A model generated the notes under the pieces. It was not told where the DNA came from. It searched no databases and saw only the letters and a program-made list of their open reading frames with translations. From assembly GCF_036320965.1 (NCBI RefSeq), contig NC_092225.1, positions 6,083,314 through 6,147,313 on the forward strand: a stretch of DNA of 64,000 nt, read 5' to 3'. The stretch is from Panulirus ornatus (taxonomy: Eukaryota; Arthropoda; Malacostraca; Decapoda; Palinuridae). A program made the translations under genes and the position numbers. Positions 32,415 through 49,324 of this stretch are shown in pieces (the first letter of the stretch is position 1; every line of letters begins with the position of its first letter).

Positions 32415-32882
32415 AGTAGGCTCCATCACATATAAATTGTCAAAGAGGTTAGTTTCTTTATTAAGCCCTTTAGTGGGTAAGGTATCAAATTCTAATATCA
32501 TGAACAATGTAGATTTAGTCAAAAAGCTAAAGAATATCAGTGCTGATTTTGATTTCAAACTAGTCAGCTTTGATGTTTCCTCACTTTCCAGGAAAGTTTA
32601 AGTTGATGACCTTTTAGAATATTTATTTGATGAACTGATAAAATTGTGTATAAAAGGCTGTATTTCAATTCATTGTAGATTATTATGCTCAAAAATTTAG
32701 TATGGCTATGGGTAACCCTCTTTCACCTGTACTAAGTAATCTTTGTGTGGAATTTTTTGAAAGAAAATACTAAAGGATATATTACCTTCCAAAGCAATTT
32801 CGTTTAGGTATGTGGATGATATTCTTTGTATTAGACAAAAGAATGGAAAATTACAAATATTTCTTCCCTTACATAACAATTT
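32415..32882 (+). pseudogene. Penelope-like RT segment, left of RTE insertion
   Basis: Plus-strand RT from GSITYKLSKRLVSLLSPLVGK through FKLVSFDVSSL, then QKFSMAMGNPLSPVLSNLCV and a decayed FRYVDDILCI box near 32815-32830. It stops at the insertion of a 1.8-kb RTE copy and resumes at 34697. The last 9 bases, TAACAATTT (32874-32882), are the left target duplication. Confidence 0.8.
32874..32882 (+). repeat. Target-site duplication, left copy (9 bp)
   Basis: TAACAATTT here and at 34697-34705. The Penelope-like sequence reads continuously across the two sites if the RTE and one copy of this 9-mer are set aside. Confidence 0.85.
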
Positions 32883-34493
32883 GTTTGATGATAGAGTGGC
32901 AGATATAGGGTGTTTTGGTCGAGGTGGTATGCGAAGTGCGAGGGTTAGGGAAAATGATTTGGTAAACAGAGAAGAGGTAGTAAAAGCTTTGCGGAAGATG
33001 AAAGCCGGCAAGGCAGCAGGTTTGGATGGTATTGCAGTGGAATTTATTAAAAAAGGGGGTGACTGTATTGTTGACTGGTTGGTAAGGTTATTTAATGTAT
33101 GTATGACTCATGGTGAGGTGCCTGAGGATTGGCGGAATGCGTGCATAGTGCCATTGTACAAAGGCAAAGGGGATAAGAGTGAGTGCTCAAATTACAGAGG
33201 TATAAGTTTGTTGAGCATTCCTGGCAAATTATATGGGAGGGTATTGATTGAGAGGGTGAAGGCATGTACAGAGCATCAGATTGGGGAAGAGCAGTGTGGT
33301 TTCAGAAGTGGTAGATGATGTGTGGATCAGGTGTTTGCTTTGAAGAATGTATGTGAGAAATACTTAGAAAAGCAAATGGATTTGTATGTAGCATTTATGG
33401 ATCTGGAGAAGGCATATGATAGAGTTGATAGAGATGCTCTGTGGAAGGTATTAAGAATATATGGTGTGGGAGGCAAGTTGTTAGAAGCAGTGAAAAGTTT
33501 TTATCGAGGATGTAAGGCATGTGTACGTGTAGGAAGAGACGAAAGTGATTGGTTCTCAGTGAATGTAGGTTTGCGGCAGGGGTGTGTGATGTCTCCATGG
33601 TTGTTTAATTCGTTTATGGATGGGGTTGTTAGGGAGGTGAATGCAAGAGTTTTGGAAAGAGGGGCAAGTATGAAGTCTGTTGGGGATGAGAGAGCTTGGG
33701 AAGTGAGTCAGTTGTTGTTCGCTGATGATACAGCGCTGGTGGCTGATTCATGTGAGAAACTGCAGAAGCTGGTGACTGAGTTTGGTAAAGTGTGTGAAAG
33801 AAGAAAGTTAAGAGTAAATGTGAATAAGAGCAAGGTTATTAGGTACAGTAGGGTTGAGGGTCAAGTCAATTGGGAGGTGAGTTTGAATGGAGAAAAACTG
33901 GAGGAAGTGAAGTGTTTTAGATATGTGGGAGTGGATCTGGCAGCGGATGGAACCATGGAAGCGGAAGTGGATCATAGGGTGGGGGAGGGGGCGAAAATTC
34001 TGGGAGCCTTGAAGAATGTGTGGAAGTCGAGAACATTATCTCGGAAAGCAAAAATGGGTATGTTTGAAGGAATAGTGGTTCCAACAATGTTGTATGGTTG
34101 CGAGGCGTGGACTATGGATAGAGTTGTGCGCAGGAGGATGGATGTGCTGGAAATGAGATGTTTGAGGACAATGTGTGGTGTGAGGTGGTTTGATCGAGTA
34201 AGTAACGTTACGTAAGGGTAAGAGAGATGTGTGGAAATAAAAAGAGCGTGGTTGAGAGAGCAGAAGAGGGTGTTTTGAAATGGTTTGGTCACATGGAGAG
34301 AATGAGTGAGGAAAGATTGACCAAGAGGATATATGTGTCGGAGGTGGAGGGAACGAGGAGAAGAGGGAGACTAAATTGGAGGTGGAAAGATGGAGTGAAA
34401 AAGATTTTGTGTGATCGGGGCCTGAACATGCAGGAGGGTGAAAGGAGGGCAAGGAATAGAGTGAATTGGAGCGATGTGGTATACCGGGGTTGA
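32883..34493 (+). pseudogene. RTE reverse transcriptase with one stop and one 5-base insertion
   Basis: Carries the end of the linker, [44 protein letters not shown] (near 33400), [17 protein letters not shown] (near 33720) and the C-terminal region. Apart from TGA at 33316-33318 the first 1.3 kb is open. The GTTAC insertion creates a stop at 34213-34215, and the RGRLNWRWKDG part continues in another frame. The same GGA-to-TGA change occurs in the copy at 41815-45267. Confidence 0.88.
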
Positions 34494-34696
34494 CGTGCTG
34501 TCAGTGGATTGAATCGAGGCATGTGAAGCGTCTGGGGTAAACCATGGAAAGCTGTGTAGGTATGTATATTTGCGTGTGTGGACGTATGTATATACATGTG
34601 TATGGGGGTGGGTTGGGCCATTTCTTTCGTCTGTTTCCTTGCGCTACCTCGCAAACGCGGGAGACAGCGACAAAGCAAAAAAAAAAAAAAAAAACT
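32883..34696 (+). mobile_element. RTE copy inserted in Penelope-like element
   Basis: 5'-truncated short-class copy beginning in the linker (FDDRVADIGCFGRGG) and ending in a pure 18-A tail plus CTT. It has a 9-bp target duplication at both sides and no TA array at either side, so it shows the native end of the element. The RT frame (32883 to 34215) has one TGA at 33316 (GGA to TGA in FRSGRG). A 5-base insertion near 34205 (GTTAC) shifts the last ~90 codons, which are open to 34493. Confidence 0.95.
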
Positions 34697-35213
34697 TAAC
34701 AATTTAGTACCTTCCATCAAATATGCTGTAGATAATGAAAATAATGGTAGGTTACCATTTTTAGATTCCATGATCCATCGGCATGGAAACAAGGTTAAGT
34801 TTACCATATACAGGAAACCTACCAATGTATGCTCATATGTCCATTATTACTCATCTCAACACGACAGAGTTAGATTATCATTTATATTTATGTTCCTAAG
34901 GGCATTACGTATTTCGAGTCCAGTGTTTATTGATGATGAGTTTGAGAAGATATATTCTATTGGATCTAAGTTAAAGTACACTAGATCTTTCATTGATATA
35001 TCCCTTAAGCTAGCAAAGAAATCATTTTATAGAGTTGAGCCCAAACCTCCCATTGACACGAAGAATCATCTAATTCTCCATTTTAATCATTTTACTTTAC
35101 TTCCCATGTTGCTTAAATTCTTTAATGTAAATGTTGCCTTCAGCAACGATAATACTATAAAAAATATCTTAATAATGAATTCACAAGAAAATTCTCTTGG
35201 AAGCATCTAATAA
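34697..35213 (+). pseudogene. Penelope-like RT C-terminal segment
   Basis: Continues the split Penelope-like element: NNLVPSIKYAVDNENNGRLPFLDSMIHRHGNK, CSYVHYYSSQHDRVRLSF, IDDEFEKIYSIGSKLKYTR and SNDNTIKNILIMNSQENS, then two adjacent stops (TAATAA) where the inverted copy reads CIYK. Before the RTE insertion this was one of the better-preserved stretches, open from 34705 to 35210. The first 9 bases are the right target duplication. Confidence 0.8.
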
Positions 35214-35459
35214 GTGCCATGTGGAAATTGTGATAAATTTTATGTTGGACAGACTGGTACGGATCTTTCTGTTAGACTTAAGCAACATGAATATAGCATA
35301 AGAACGGGACAAGAATCAGATGCCTTGTTTAATCACGTTAAAAACTTTGATCATTATATTGACTGGAGTAATGCCATCTCAGTTATTAACTCTATCTCTT
35401 TTACAAAGAGTAATATCATTGAATATTTTAATATAGAATACACAAAAGTTATAATTTAA
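35214..35459 (+). pseudogene. GIY-YIG endonuclease domain of Penelope-like element
   Basis: Open 81-codon block with VPCGNCDKFYVGQTGTDLSV, RLKQHEYSIRTGQ and LFNHVKNFDHYIDWSNAISV. The FYVGQTG and RLKQH motifs fit the second half of the GIY-YIG core and its conserved Arg. In Penelope-like elements this domain nicks the target. The first tyrosine of the GIY half is replaced by stops just upstream, so it is inactive. The end of the protein is lost in a frameshift after 35459. Confidence 0.75.
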
Positions 35460-35749
35460 ATTTTAGTAATGGTCTATACAAATTCGATAGCTATATGGTT
35501 CGCAGAATTTGTATAATGAAAAGTTTATGACCGCTCATTCTCTGTCTTAGAGAATCACATTTTTACCAAATGGTGTCCTAGCTTCGTCTCTTCGATATCT
35601 ATCAACTGACTGTTATATTTCTCTCTTGTGTCTCACCTGATGATCTGATTATAAGAGGAAAATGCGTTTGAGAACATAACGTGCTTTATTTTGCCCGTGG
35701 ACTCATAGGAACATCTTCATCAAGCGCAAAATTGTGATCTTTTCCAATA

Positions 35750-35755
<6 letters not shown>
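35460..35755 (+). mobile_element. Penelope-like 3' UTR and terminus
   Basis: Non-coding end of the element, matching the minus-strand fragment at 16146-16400: ATGGTGTCCTAGCTTCGTCTC, CACCTGATGATCTGATTATA, TGGACTCATAGGAA and AAGCGCAAAATTGTGATC. It ends in a TA array. Confidence 0.78.

Positions 35756-35800
<45 letters not shown>
35747..35800. repeat. (TA)n microsatellite
   Basis: TA array at the 3' end of the Penelope-like element, followed by the T run of a minus-strand RTE tail. Confidence 0.96.
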
Positions 35801-35808
<8 letters not shown>

Positions 35809-36137
35809 TATACTTTGTCGCCGTCTCCCGCGCTTGCGAGGTAGCGCAAGGAAACAGACGAAAGAAATGGCCCAACCCCCCCCCCCCATACACATGTATA
35901 TACATACGTCCACACACGCAAATATACATACCTACACAGCTTTCCATGCTTTACCCCAGACGCTTCACATGCCCTGCTTCATACTTGCCCCTCTTTCCAA
36001 AACTCTTGCATTTACCTCCCTAACAACCCCATCCATAAACAAATTAAACAACCATGGAGACATCACACACCCCTGCCGCAAACCTACATTCACTGAGAAC
36101 CAATCACTTTCCTCTCTTCCTACACGTACACATGCCT

Positions 36138-36140
<3 letters not shown>
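35801..36140 (-). mobile_element. RTE copy with internal deletion, short class
   Basis: A tail and short 3' UTR (35801-35970), then a direct jump into the RT at the ERGASMK codons. The junction on the minus strand is GTATGAAG joined to CAGGGCATGTGAAG. RT then continues back to CKACVRVG at 36140 and ends in TA. Around 0.8 kb covering FADD and the C-terminal region is deleted. Confidence 0.88.
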
Positions 36141-36215
<75 letters not shown>

Positions 36216-36216
36216 A
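36141..36216. repeat. (TA)n microsatellite
   Basis: TA array between two minus-strand RTE pieces. Confidence 0.96.
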
Positions 36217-36387
36217 TTTTTTTTTTTTTTTTTTTTTTTGCTTTGTCGCTGTCTCCCGCGTTTGCGAAGTAGCGCAAGGAAACAGACGAAAGAAATGGCC
36301 CAACCCACCCCCATACACATGTATATACATACGTCCACACACGCAAATATACATACCTACACAGCTTTCTAAAATGGGAAACAGAAG

Positions 36388-36388
<1 letters not shown>
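36217..36388 (-). mobile_element. RTE 3' UTR fragment fused to a 5' fragment
   Basis: T run of about 23, then a minus-strand short 3' UTR to about 36367. This is fused to a short plus-strand match to the start-codon region (CTAAAATGGGAAACAGAAG, 36369-36387). It joins the two extremes of the element in opposite orientation. Confidence 0.8.

Positions 36389-36430
<42 letters not shown>
36389..36430. repeat. (TA)n microsatellite
   Basis: Short TA array before the T run of the next minus-strand RTE. Confidence 0.95.
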
Positions 36431-36439
<9 letters not shown>

Positions 36440-38221
36440 TTTGCTTTGTCGCTGTCTCCCGCGTTTCCGAGGTAGCGCAAGGAAACAGACGAAAGAAATG
36501 GCCCAACCCACCCCCATACACATGTATATACATACGTCCACACACGCAAATATACATACATACACAGCTTTCCATGGTTTACCCAGACACTTCACATACC
36601 CCGATTCAATCCACTGACAGCACGTCAACCCCGGTATACCACATCGCTCCAATTCACTCTATTCCTTGCCCTCCTTTCACCCTCCTGCATGTTCAGGCCC
36701 CGATCACACAAAATCTTTTTCACTCCATCTTTCCACCTCCAATTTGGTCTCCCTCTTCTCGTTCCCTCCACCTCCGACACATATATCCTCTTGGTCAATC
36801 TTTCCTCACTCATTCTCTCCATGTGACCAAACCATTTCAAAACACCCCCTTCTGCTCTCTCAACCACGCTCTTTTTATTTCCACACATCTCTCTTACCCT
36901 TACGTTACTCACTCGATCAAACCACATCACACCACACATTGTATTCAAACATCTCATTTCCAGCACATCCATCCTCCTGCGCACAACTATATCCATAGCC
37001 CTCGCCTCGCAACCATACAACATTGTTGGAACCACTATTTCTTCAAACATACCCATTTTTGCTTTCCGAGATAATGTTCTCGACTTCAACACATTCTTCA
37101 AGGCTCCCAGAATTTTCGCCCCCTCCCCCACCCTATGATCCACTTCCGCTTCCATGGTTCCATCCGCTGCCAGATCCACTCCCAGATATCTAAAACACTT
37201 CACTTCCTCCAGTTTTTCTCCATTCAAACTCACCTCCCAACTGATTTGACCCTCAACCCTACTGTACCTAATAACCTTGCTCTTATTCACATTTACTCTT
37301 AACTTTCTTCTTTCACACACTTTACCAAACTCAGTCACCAGCTTCTGCAGTTTCTCACAAAAATCAGCCACCAGCGCTGTATCATCAGCGAACAACAACT
37401 AACTCACTTCCCAAGCTCTCTCATCCCCAACAGACTTCATACTTGCCCCTCTTTCCAAAACTCTTACATTCACCTCCCTAACAACCCTATCCATAAATAA
37501 ATTAAACAACCATGGAGACATCACAAACCCCTGCCGCAAACCTACATTCACTGAGAACCAATCACTTTCGTCTCTTCCTACACGTACACATGCCTTACAT
37601 CCTCGATCAAAACTTTTCACTGCTTCTAACAACTTGCCTCCCACACCATATATTCTTAATACCTTCCACAAAGCATCTCTATCAACTCTATCATATGCCT
37701 TCTCCAGATCCATAAAAGCTACATACAAATTCATTTGCTTTTCTAAGTATTTCTCACATATATTCTTCAAAGCAAACACCTGATCCACACATCCTCTACC
37801 ACTTCTGAAACCACACTGCTCTTCCCCAATCTGATGCTCTGTACATGCCTTTACCCTCTCAATCAGTACCCTCCCATATAATTTACCAGGAATGCTCAAC
37901 AAACTTATACCTCTGTAATTTGAGCACTCACTCTTATCCCCTTTGCCTTTGTACAATGGCACTATGCACGCATTCCGCCAATCCTCAGGCACCTCACCGT
38001 GAGTCATACATACATTAAATAACCTTACCAACCAGTCAACAATACAGTCAACCCCTTTTTTAATAAATTCCACTGCAATACCATCCAAACCTGCTGCCTT
38101 GCCGGCTTTCATCTTCCGCAAAGCTTTTACTACCTCTTCTCTGTTTACCAAATCATTTTCCCTAACCCTCGCACTTTGCATACCACCTCGACCAAAACAC
38201 CCTATATCTGCCACTCTATCA
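36431..38221 (-). mobile_element. RTE copy, 5' truncated, left arm of head-to-head pair
   Basis: Short-class copy with A tail (T run 36431-36442), short 3' UTR, and the RT/C-terminal frame from 38221 to 36625. It is truncated at DRVADIG in the linker. Only 24 bases of TA/GT repeat separate it from a plus-strand copy truncated about 45 bases further along the element, forming a large inverted repeat. Confidence 0.92.
36625..38221 (-). pseudogene. RTE reverse transcriptase with a single nonsense codon
   Basis: Two abutting blocks in one frame, 38221-37402 and 37398-36625, separated by TAG at 37401-37399 (CAG to TAG in VSQLLFADD). All RT blocks are present: [33 protein letters not shown] (Cys to Phe), [11 protein letters not shown] and the C-terminal motifs, with one Arg missing in TRRGRPNW. 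The upstream part of the open frame (to 38325) is read-through into the opposing copy and is not real. Confidence 0.85.
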
Positions 38222-38245
38222 TATATATATGCGTGTGTGTGTGTG
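38222..38245. repeat. Short TA/GT spacer at centre of inverted RTE pair
   Basis: 24 bases, TA then GTGTGTGT, lying exactly between the 5'-truncated ends of two opposed RTE copies. Confidence 0.9.
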
Positions 38246-41814
<3,569 letters not shown>

Positions 41815-44800
41815 TATTCCTGGGAATAGGGGAGAAAGAATACTTCCTAAGCATTCCTCAAGTGTCGTTGAAGGCGACTAAAGGGAACGGGAGCGGGGTG
41901 CTGGAAACCCTCCCCTCTTTGTATTTTAGCTTTCTAAAAGGGGAAACTGAAGAAGGAGTCACGCGGGGAGTGCTCATCCTCCTCGAAGGCTCAGATTGAG
42001 GTGTCTAAATGTGTGTGGATGTAACTAAGATGAGAAGAGAGGAGAGATAGGTAGTATGTTTGCGGAGAGGAACCTGGATGTTTTGGCTCTGAGTGAAGCG
42101 AAGCTCAAGGGTAAAGGGAAAGAGTGGTTTAGGAATGTCCTGTGAGTAATTTCAGGGGTAAGTGAGAGAACAAGAGCAGGAGTGGTGGGAGTATGTGATA
42201 GAGTGTAAGAAAGTAAACTATAGATTGATATGGGTATAACTGAGAGTGGATGGAGAGAGATGGCTGATTATTGGTGCATATGCATCTTGGCATGAAAAGA
42301 AAGATCATGAGAGGCAAGAGTTTTGGGAGCAGCTGAGTGAGTGCGTCAGAAGTATTGATGCACGATATCGGGTTATAGTGATGGGTGATTTGAATAGAAA
42401 GGTGAGTAATGTGGCATTTGAAGGAGTAATTGGTGTAGATGGGGTGTTCAGTGTTGTAAATTTAAATGGTGAAGAGCTTGTTGATTTATGTGCTGAAAAA
42501 GGAATAGTGATACCATTCAAAAAGAGAGATATACATAAGTATACATCTGGAAGTAGAAGAGATGGCCAGAGAACGTTATTGGTTTACTTGTTACTTGATA
42601 GGCGCGCGAAAGAGAGACTTTTCGATGTTAATGTTCTGAGAGGTGCAATTGGAAGGATGTCTGATCATTATCTTGTGGAGGCCAAGTTGAGGATTTGTAG
42701 AGGTTTTCAGAAAAGAAGAGAGAATTTTGGGGTGAGAAGAGTGGTGAGAGTAAGTAAGCTTTGGAAGGAGACTTGTGTGAGGAAGTACTAGATGATACTG
42801 AGTACACAATAGAAAAACGTGAGAACAAAGGACGTAAGGGGAGTGCGGGAGTAACGGGGTGTATGTAGGGAAGTAGTGATGGCTTGCTCAAAAGATGCTT
42901 GTGGCATGAGAAGCGTGGTAGGTGGGCAGATTTGAAAAGGTCGGGAGTGGTGGGATGAAAAAGTAAGGTTATTAGGGAAAGAGAAGTGAGAGGCATTTGG
43001 ACGTTTGTTGCAGAGAAATAATGCAAATGAGTGGGAGATGTATAAAAGAAAGAGGCAGGAGGTCAAGAGAAAGGTGCAAGAGGTGGAAAAGAGGGCAAAT
43101 GAGAGTTGGGGTGAGAGATTATCATTAGAATTCTTGGGAGAATAGAATGATGTTTTGAAATGAGGTAAATGGAATACGTAGGACAAGGGAACAAATGAGT
43201 ACTTTAGTGAAGGGGGCTAATGGTGAGGTGATAACAAGTAGTGGTGATGTGAAAAGGAGATGGAGTGAGTATTTGGAAGGTTTGTTGAATGTGTTTGATG
43301 ATACAGTGGCAGATATAGGGTGTTTTATTCGAGGTGGTGTGGAAAGTGAGAGGGTTAGGGAAATTGATTTGGTAAACAGAGTAGAGGTTGTAAAAGCTCT
43401 GCGGAAGATGAAAGCCTGCAAGGCAGCGGGTTTGGATGGTAATGCAGTAGAATTTATTAAAAAAGGGGATGACTGTATTGTTGACTGGTAAGGTTATTGA
43501 ATGCATGCATGACTCATAGTGAAGGTGCTTGAGGATTGGCGGAATGCTTGCATAGTGCCATTGTACAAAGGCAAAGGGGATAAAAGTGAGTGCTCAAATT
43601 ACAGAGGTATAAGTTTGTTGAGTATTACTCGGAAATTATATGGGAGGGTATTGTTTGAGAGGGTGAAGGCATGTACAGAGCATCAGACTGAGGAAGAGGA
43701 GTGTGGTTTCAGAAGTGGTAGATGATGTGTGGATCTGGTGTTTGCTTTGAAGAATGTATGTGAGAATTTCTTAGAAAATGAAATAGATTTGTATGTAGCA
43801 TTTTTGGATCTGGAGAAGGTATATGATAGAGTTGATAGAGATACTCTGTAGAAGGTATTAAGAATATATGGTGTGGGAGGCAAGTTGTTAGAAGAAGGGA
43901 AAAGTTTTTATCGAGGGTATAAGACATGTGTATGTGTAGGAAGAGAGGAAAGTGATGGTTTCTCAGTGAATGTAGGTTTACGGCAGGGGTGTGTGATGTC
44001 TCCATGGTTGTTTACTTTGTTTATGGATGGGGTTGTTAGGAAGGTGAATGCAAAAGTTTTGGAAAGAGGGGCAAGTATACAGTCCGTTATGGATGAGAGA
44101 GCTTGGGAAGTGAGTCAGTTGTTGTTTGCTGTTGATACAACGCTCGTGGCTGATTCGTGTCAGATACTGCAGAAGCTGATGACTGAGTTTGATAAAGTGT
44201 GTGAAAGAAGAAAGCTGAGAGTAAATGTGAATAAAAGCAAGGTTATTAGGTACAATAGGGTTGAAGGAAAACTCGATTGGGAGGTAAGTTTGAATGGAGA
44301 AAAACTGGAGGAAGTGAAATGTTTTAGATATCTGGGAGTGGATGTGGCAGCGGATGGAACCATGGAAGCGGAAGTGAATCATACGGTGGGGGAGGTGGCG
44401 AAAGTTCTGGGAGCGTTGAAGAATGTGTGGAAGTCGAGAACATTATCTCGAAAACCAAAAATGGGCATGTTTGAATGAATATTGTTTCCAACAATGTTAT
44501 ATGGTTGCGAGGCGTGGGCTATGGATAGAGTTGGGCGGAGAAGGGTGGATGTGCTGGAAATGAGATGTTTGAGGACAATATGTGATGTGAGGTGGTTTGA
44601 TCGAGTAAGTAACAATAGGGTAAGAGAGATGTGTGGAAATAAAAAGAGTGTGGTTGAGAGAGCAGAAGAGGGTGTTTTGAAAAGGTTTGGTCACATGTAG
44701 AGTATGAGTGAGGAAAGATTGACCAAGAGGATATATGTGTCAGAGGTGGAGGGAACGAGAAGTGGGACACGAAACTGGAGGTGGAGAGATGGAGTGAAAA

Positions 44801-45267
44801 AGACTGAGTGATCGGAGCCTGAACATGCAGGAGGGTGAAAGGCATGCAAGGAATAGAGTTAATTGGAACGATGTGGTATACCGGGGTCGACGTGCTCTCA
44901 GTGGATTGCACCAGGGCATGTGAAGCGTCTGGGTTAAACTATGGAAAGTTCTGTGGGGCCTGGATGTGGAAAGGGAGCTGTGTTTCGGTGCATCATTACA
45001 TGACAGCTAGAGACTGAGTTTGGCCTTTATTGTCTTTTCCTATATATAGATATATATATGGCGAAGGGAAGGAATAAAGGCAGAAAGTATGAATTATGTA
45101 CATGTCTATATATGTATATGGCTTTGTGAATGTATATATATGTATACGCTGAGATGTATAGATATGTAATTCTGCGTGTGTGAAGGTGTATCTATATACA
45201 TGTGTATGTGGGTGGGTTGGGCCATTCTTTTGTATGTTTCCTTGCGCTACCTCTCTAACGCGGGAGA
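41815..45267 (+). mobile_element. Full-length but old RTE copy, long 3' UTR class
   Basis: Complete from the 5' terminal palindrome, here TATTCCTGGGAATA, to the CTAACGCGGGAGAG motif near the 3' end, where the next copy begins at 45268 without an A tail. It has the full gene order in about 3.45 kb. The 5' palindrome differs from the consensus by paired changes on both arms. The 3' UTR contains a short TA tract at 45042-45058. Confidence 0.92.
41941..44930 (+). pseudogene. RTE endonuclease-RT, heavily decayed
   Basis: Readable blocks are the endonuclease (42246-42791, with VMGDLNRKV and GRMSDHYLV), the linker, RT at 43195-43491, 43519-43725 and 43873-44478, and the C-terminal region from 44482. 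The start ATG is changed (AAAAGGGG near 41937). TGA at 43723 is the same GGA-to-TGA change as at 33316. The catalytic box is FAVDTTLVADS near 44125, with the first catalytic Asp replaced by Val. Many stops; old and dead. Confidence 0.88.
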
Positions 45268-46380
45268 GGTTCTCAGTGAATGTAGGTTTGCGGCAGGGGT
45301 GTGTGATGTCTCCATGGTTGTTTAATTTGTTTATGGATGGGGTTGTTAGGGAGGTAAATGCAAGAGTTTTGGAAAGAGGGGCAAGTGTGAAGTCAGTTGG
45401 GGATGAGAAAGCTTGGGAAGTGAGTCAGTTGTTGTTCGCTGATGATACAGCGCTGGTGGCTGATTCATGTGAGAAACTGCAGAAGCTGGTGACTGAGTTT
45501 GGTAAAGTGTGTGGAAGAAGAAAGTTAAGAGTAAATGTGAATAAGAGCAAGGTTATTAGGTACAGTATGGTTGAGGGTCAAGTCAATTGGGAGGTGAGTT
45601 TGAATGGAGAAAAACTGGAGGAAGTGAAGTGTTTTAGATATCTGGGAGTGGATCTGGCAGCGGATGGAACCATGGAAGCGGAAGTGGATCATAGGGTGGG
45701 GCAGGGGGCGAAAATTCTGGTGGCCTTGAAGAATGTGTGGAAGTCGAGAACATTATCTCGGAAAGCAAAAATGGGTATGTTTGAAGGAATAGTGGTTCCA
45801 ACAATGTTGTATGGTTGCGAGGCGTGGGCTATGGATAGAGTTGTGCGCAGGAGGATGGATGTGCTGGAAATGAGATGTTTGAGGACAATGTGTGGTGTGA
45901 GGTGGTTTGATCGAGTGAGTAACGTAAGGGTAAGAGAGATGTGTGGAAATAAAAAGAGCGTGGTTGAGAGAGCAGAAGAGGGTGTTTTGAAGTGGTTTGG
46001 GCACATGGAGAGAATGAGTGAGGAAAGATTGACCAAGAGGATATATGTGTCGGAGGTGGAGGGAACGAGGAGAAGAGGGAGACCAAATTGGAGGTGGAAA
46101 GATGGAGTGAAAAAGATTTTGTGTGATCGGGGCCTGAACATGCAGGAGGGTATACCTGTGGTATACCGGGGTTGACGTGCTGTCAGTGGATTGAATCAAG
46201 GAATGTGAAGCGTCTGGGGTAAACCATGGAAAGCTGTGTAGGTATGTATATTTGCGTGTGTGGACGTATGTATATACATGTGTATGGGGGGGGGGGTTGG
46301 GCCATTTCTTTCCTCTGTTTCCTTGCGCTACCTCGCAAACGCGGGAGACAGCGACAAAGTATAATAAAATAAATAAGATA
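45268..46380 (+). mobile_element. RTE copy, 5' truncated, short class
   Basis: Starts at [10 protein letters not shown], joined directly to the previous copy without TA. It has an open frame to the stop at 46175, with an in-frame loss near 46150 (MQEG followed by VVYRG; the [12 protein letters not shown] codons are missing). Short 3' UTR, then ATAATAAAATAAATAAG and [13 protein letters not shown] is intact near 45437. Confidence 0.9.
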
Positions 46381-46789
<409 letters not shown>

Positions 46790-46824
<35 letters not shown>

Positions 46825-47935
46825 CTTTGTCGCTGTCTCCCGCGTTTGCGAGGTAGCGCAAGGAAACAGACGAAAGAAATGGCCCAACCCCCCCCCCCCA
46901 TACACATGTACATACGTCCACACACGCAAATATACATACGTACACAGCTTTCCATGGTTTACCCCAGACGCTTCACATGCCTTGATTCAATCCACTGACA
47001 GCACGTCAACCCCTGTATACCACATCGCTCCAATTCACTCTATTCCTTGCCCTCCTTTCACCCTCCTGCATGTTCAGGCCCCGATCACACAAAATCTTTT
47101 TCACTCCATCTTTCCACCTCCAATTTGGTCTCCCTCTTCTCCTCGTTCCCTCCACCTCCGACACATATATCCTCTTGGTCAATCTTTCCTCACTCATTCT
47201 CTCCATGTGCCCAAACCATTTCAAAACACCCTCTTCTGCTCTCTCAACCACGCTCTTTTTATTTCCACACATCTCTCTTACCCTTACGTTACTCACTCGA
47301 TCAAACCACCTCACACCACACATTGTCCTCAAACATCTCATTTCCAGCACATCCATCCTCCTGCGCACATCTCTATCCATAGCCCACGCCTCGCAACCAT
47401 ACAACATTGTTGGAACCACTATTCCTTCAAACATACCCATTTTTCCTTTCCGAGATAATGTTCTCGACTTCCACACATTTTTCAAGGCTCCCAAAATTTT
47501 CGCCCCCTCCCCCACCCTATGATCCACTTCCGCTTCCATGGTTCCATCCGCTGACAGATCCACTCCCAGATATCTAAAACACTTCACTTCCTCCAGTTTT
47601 TCTCCATTCAAACTCACCTCCCAATTGACTTGACCCTCACCCCTACTGTACCTAATAACCTTGCTCTTATTCACATTTACTCTTAACTTTCTTCTTCCAC
47701 ACACTTTACCAAACTCAGTCACCAGCTTCTGCAGTTTCTCACATGAATCAGCCACCAGCGCTGTATCATCAGCGAACAACAACTGACTCACTTCCCAAGC
47801 TCTCTCATCCCCAACAGACTTCATACTTGCCCCTCTTTCCAGGACTCTTGCATTTACCTCCCTAACAACCCCATCCATAAACAAATTAAACAACCATGGA
47901 GACATCACACACCCCTGCCGCAAACCTACATTCAC
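46790..47935 (-). mobile_element. RTE copy, 5' truncated, left arm of a second inverted pair
   Basis: T run of about 31 (46790-46820), short 3' UTR, and an uninterrupted frame of 309 codons (47935-47006) from VNVGLRQGC through [11 protein letters not shown] to the stop. It shares VCGRRKL, GEGQ, LSADG and DRDVRR variants with the copies at 6951 and 48051. The 5' side is lost in TA at 47936. Confidence 0.92.

Positions 47936-49324
<1,389 letters not shown>

Noticed and set aside
35630..35680. Hammerhead ribozyme in the Penelope-like 3' UTR (CTGATGA followed by GAAA; also on the minus strand at 16200-16250)
   Set aside because: Some Penelope-like elements have such ribozymes and the core letters are suggestive, but the bases between CTGATGA and GAAA do not form stem II in either copy (T against C or G at the first pair, then mismatches).
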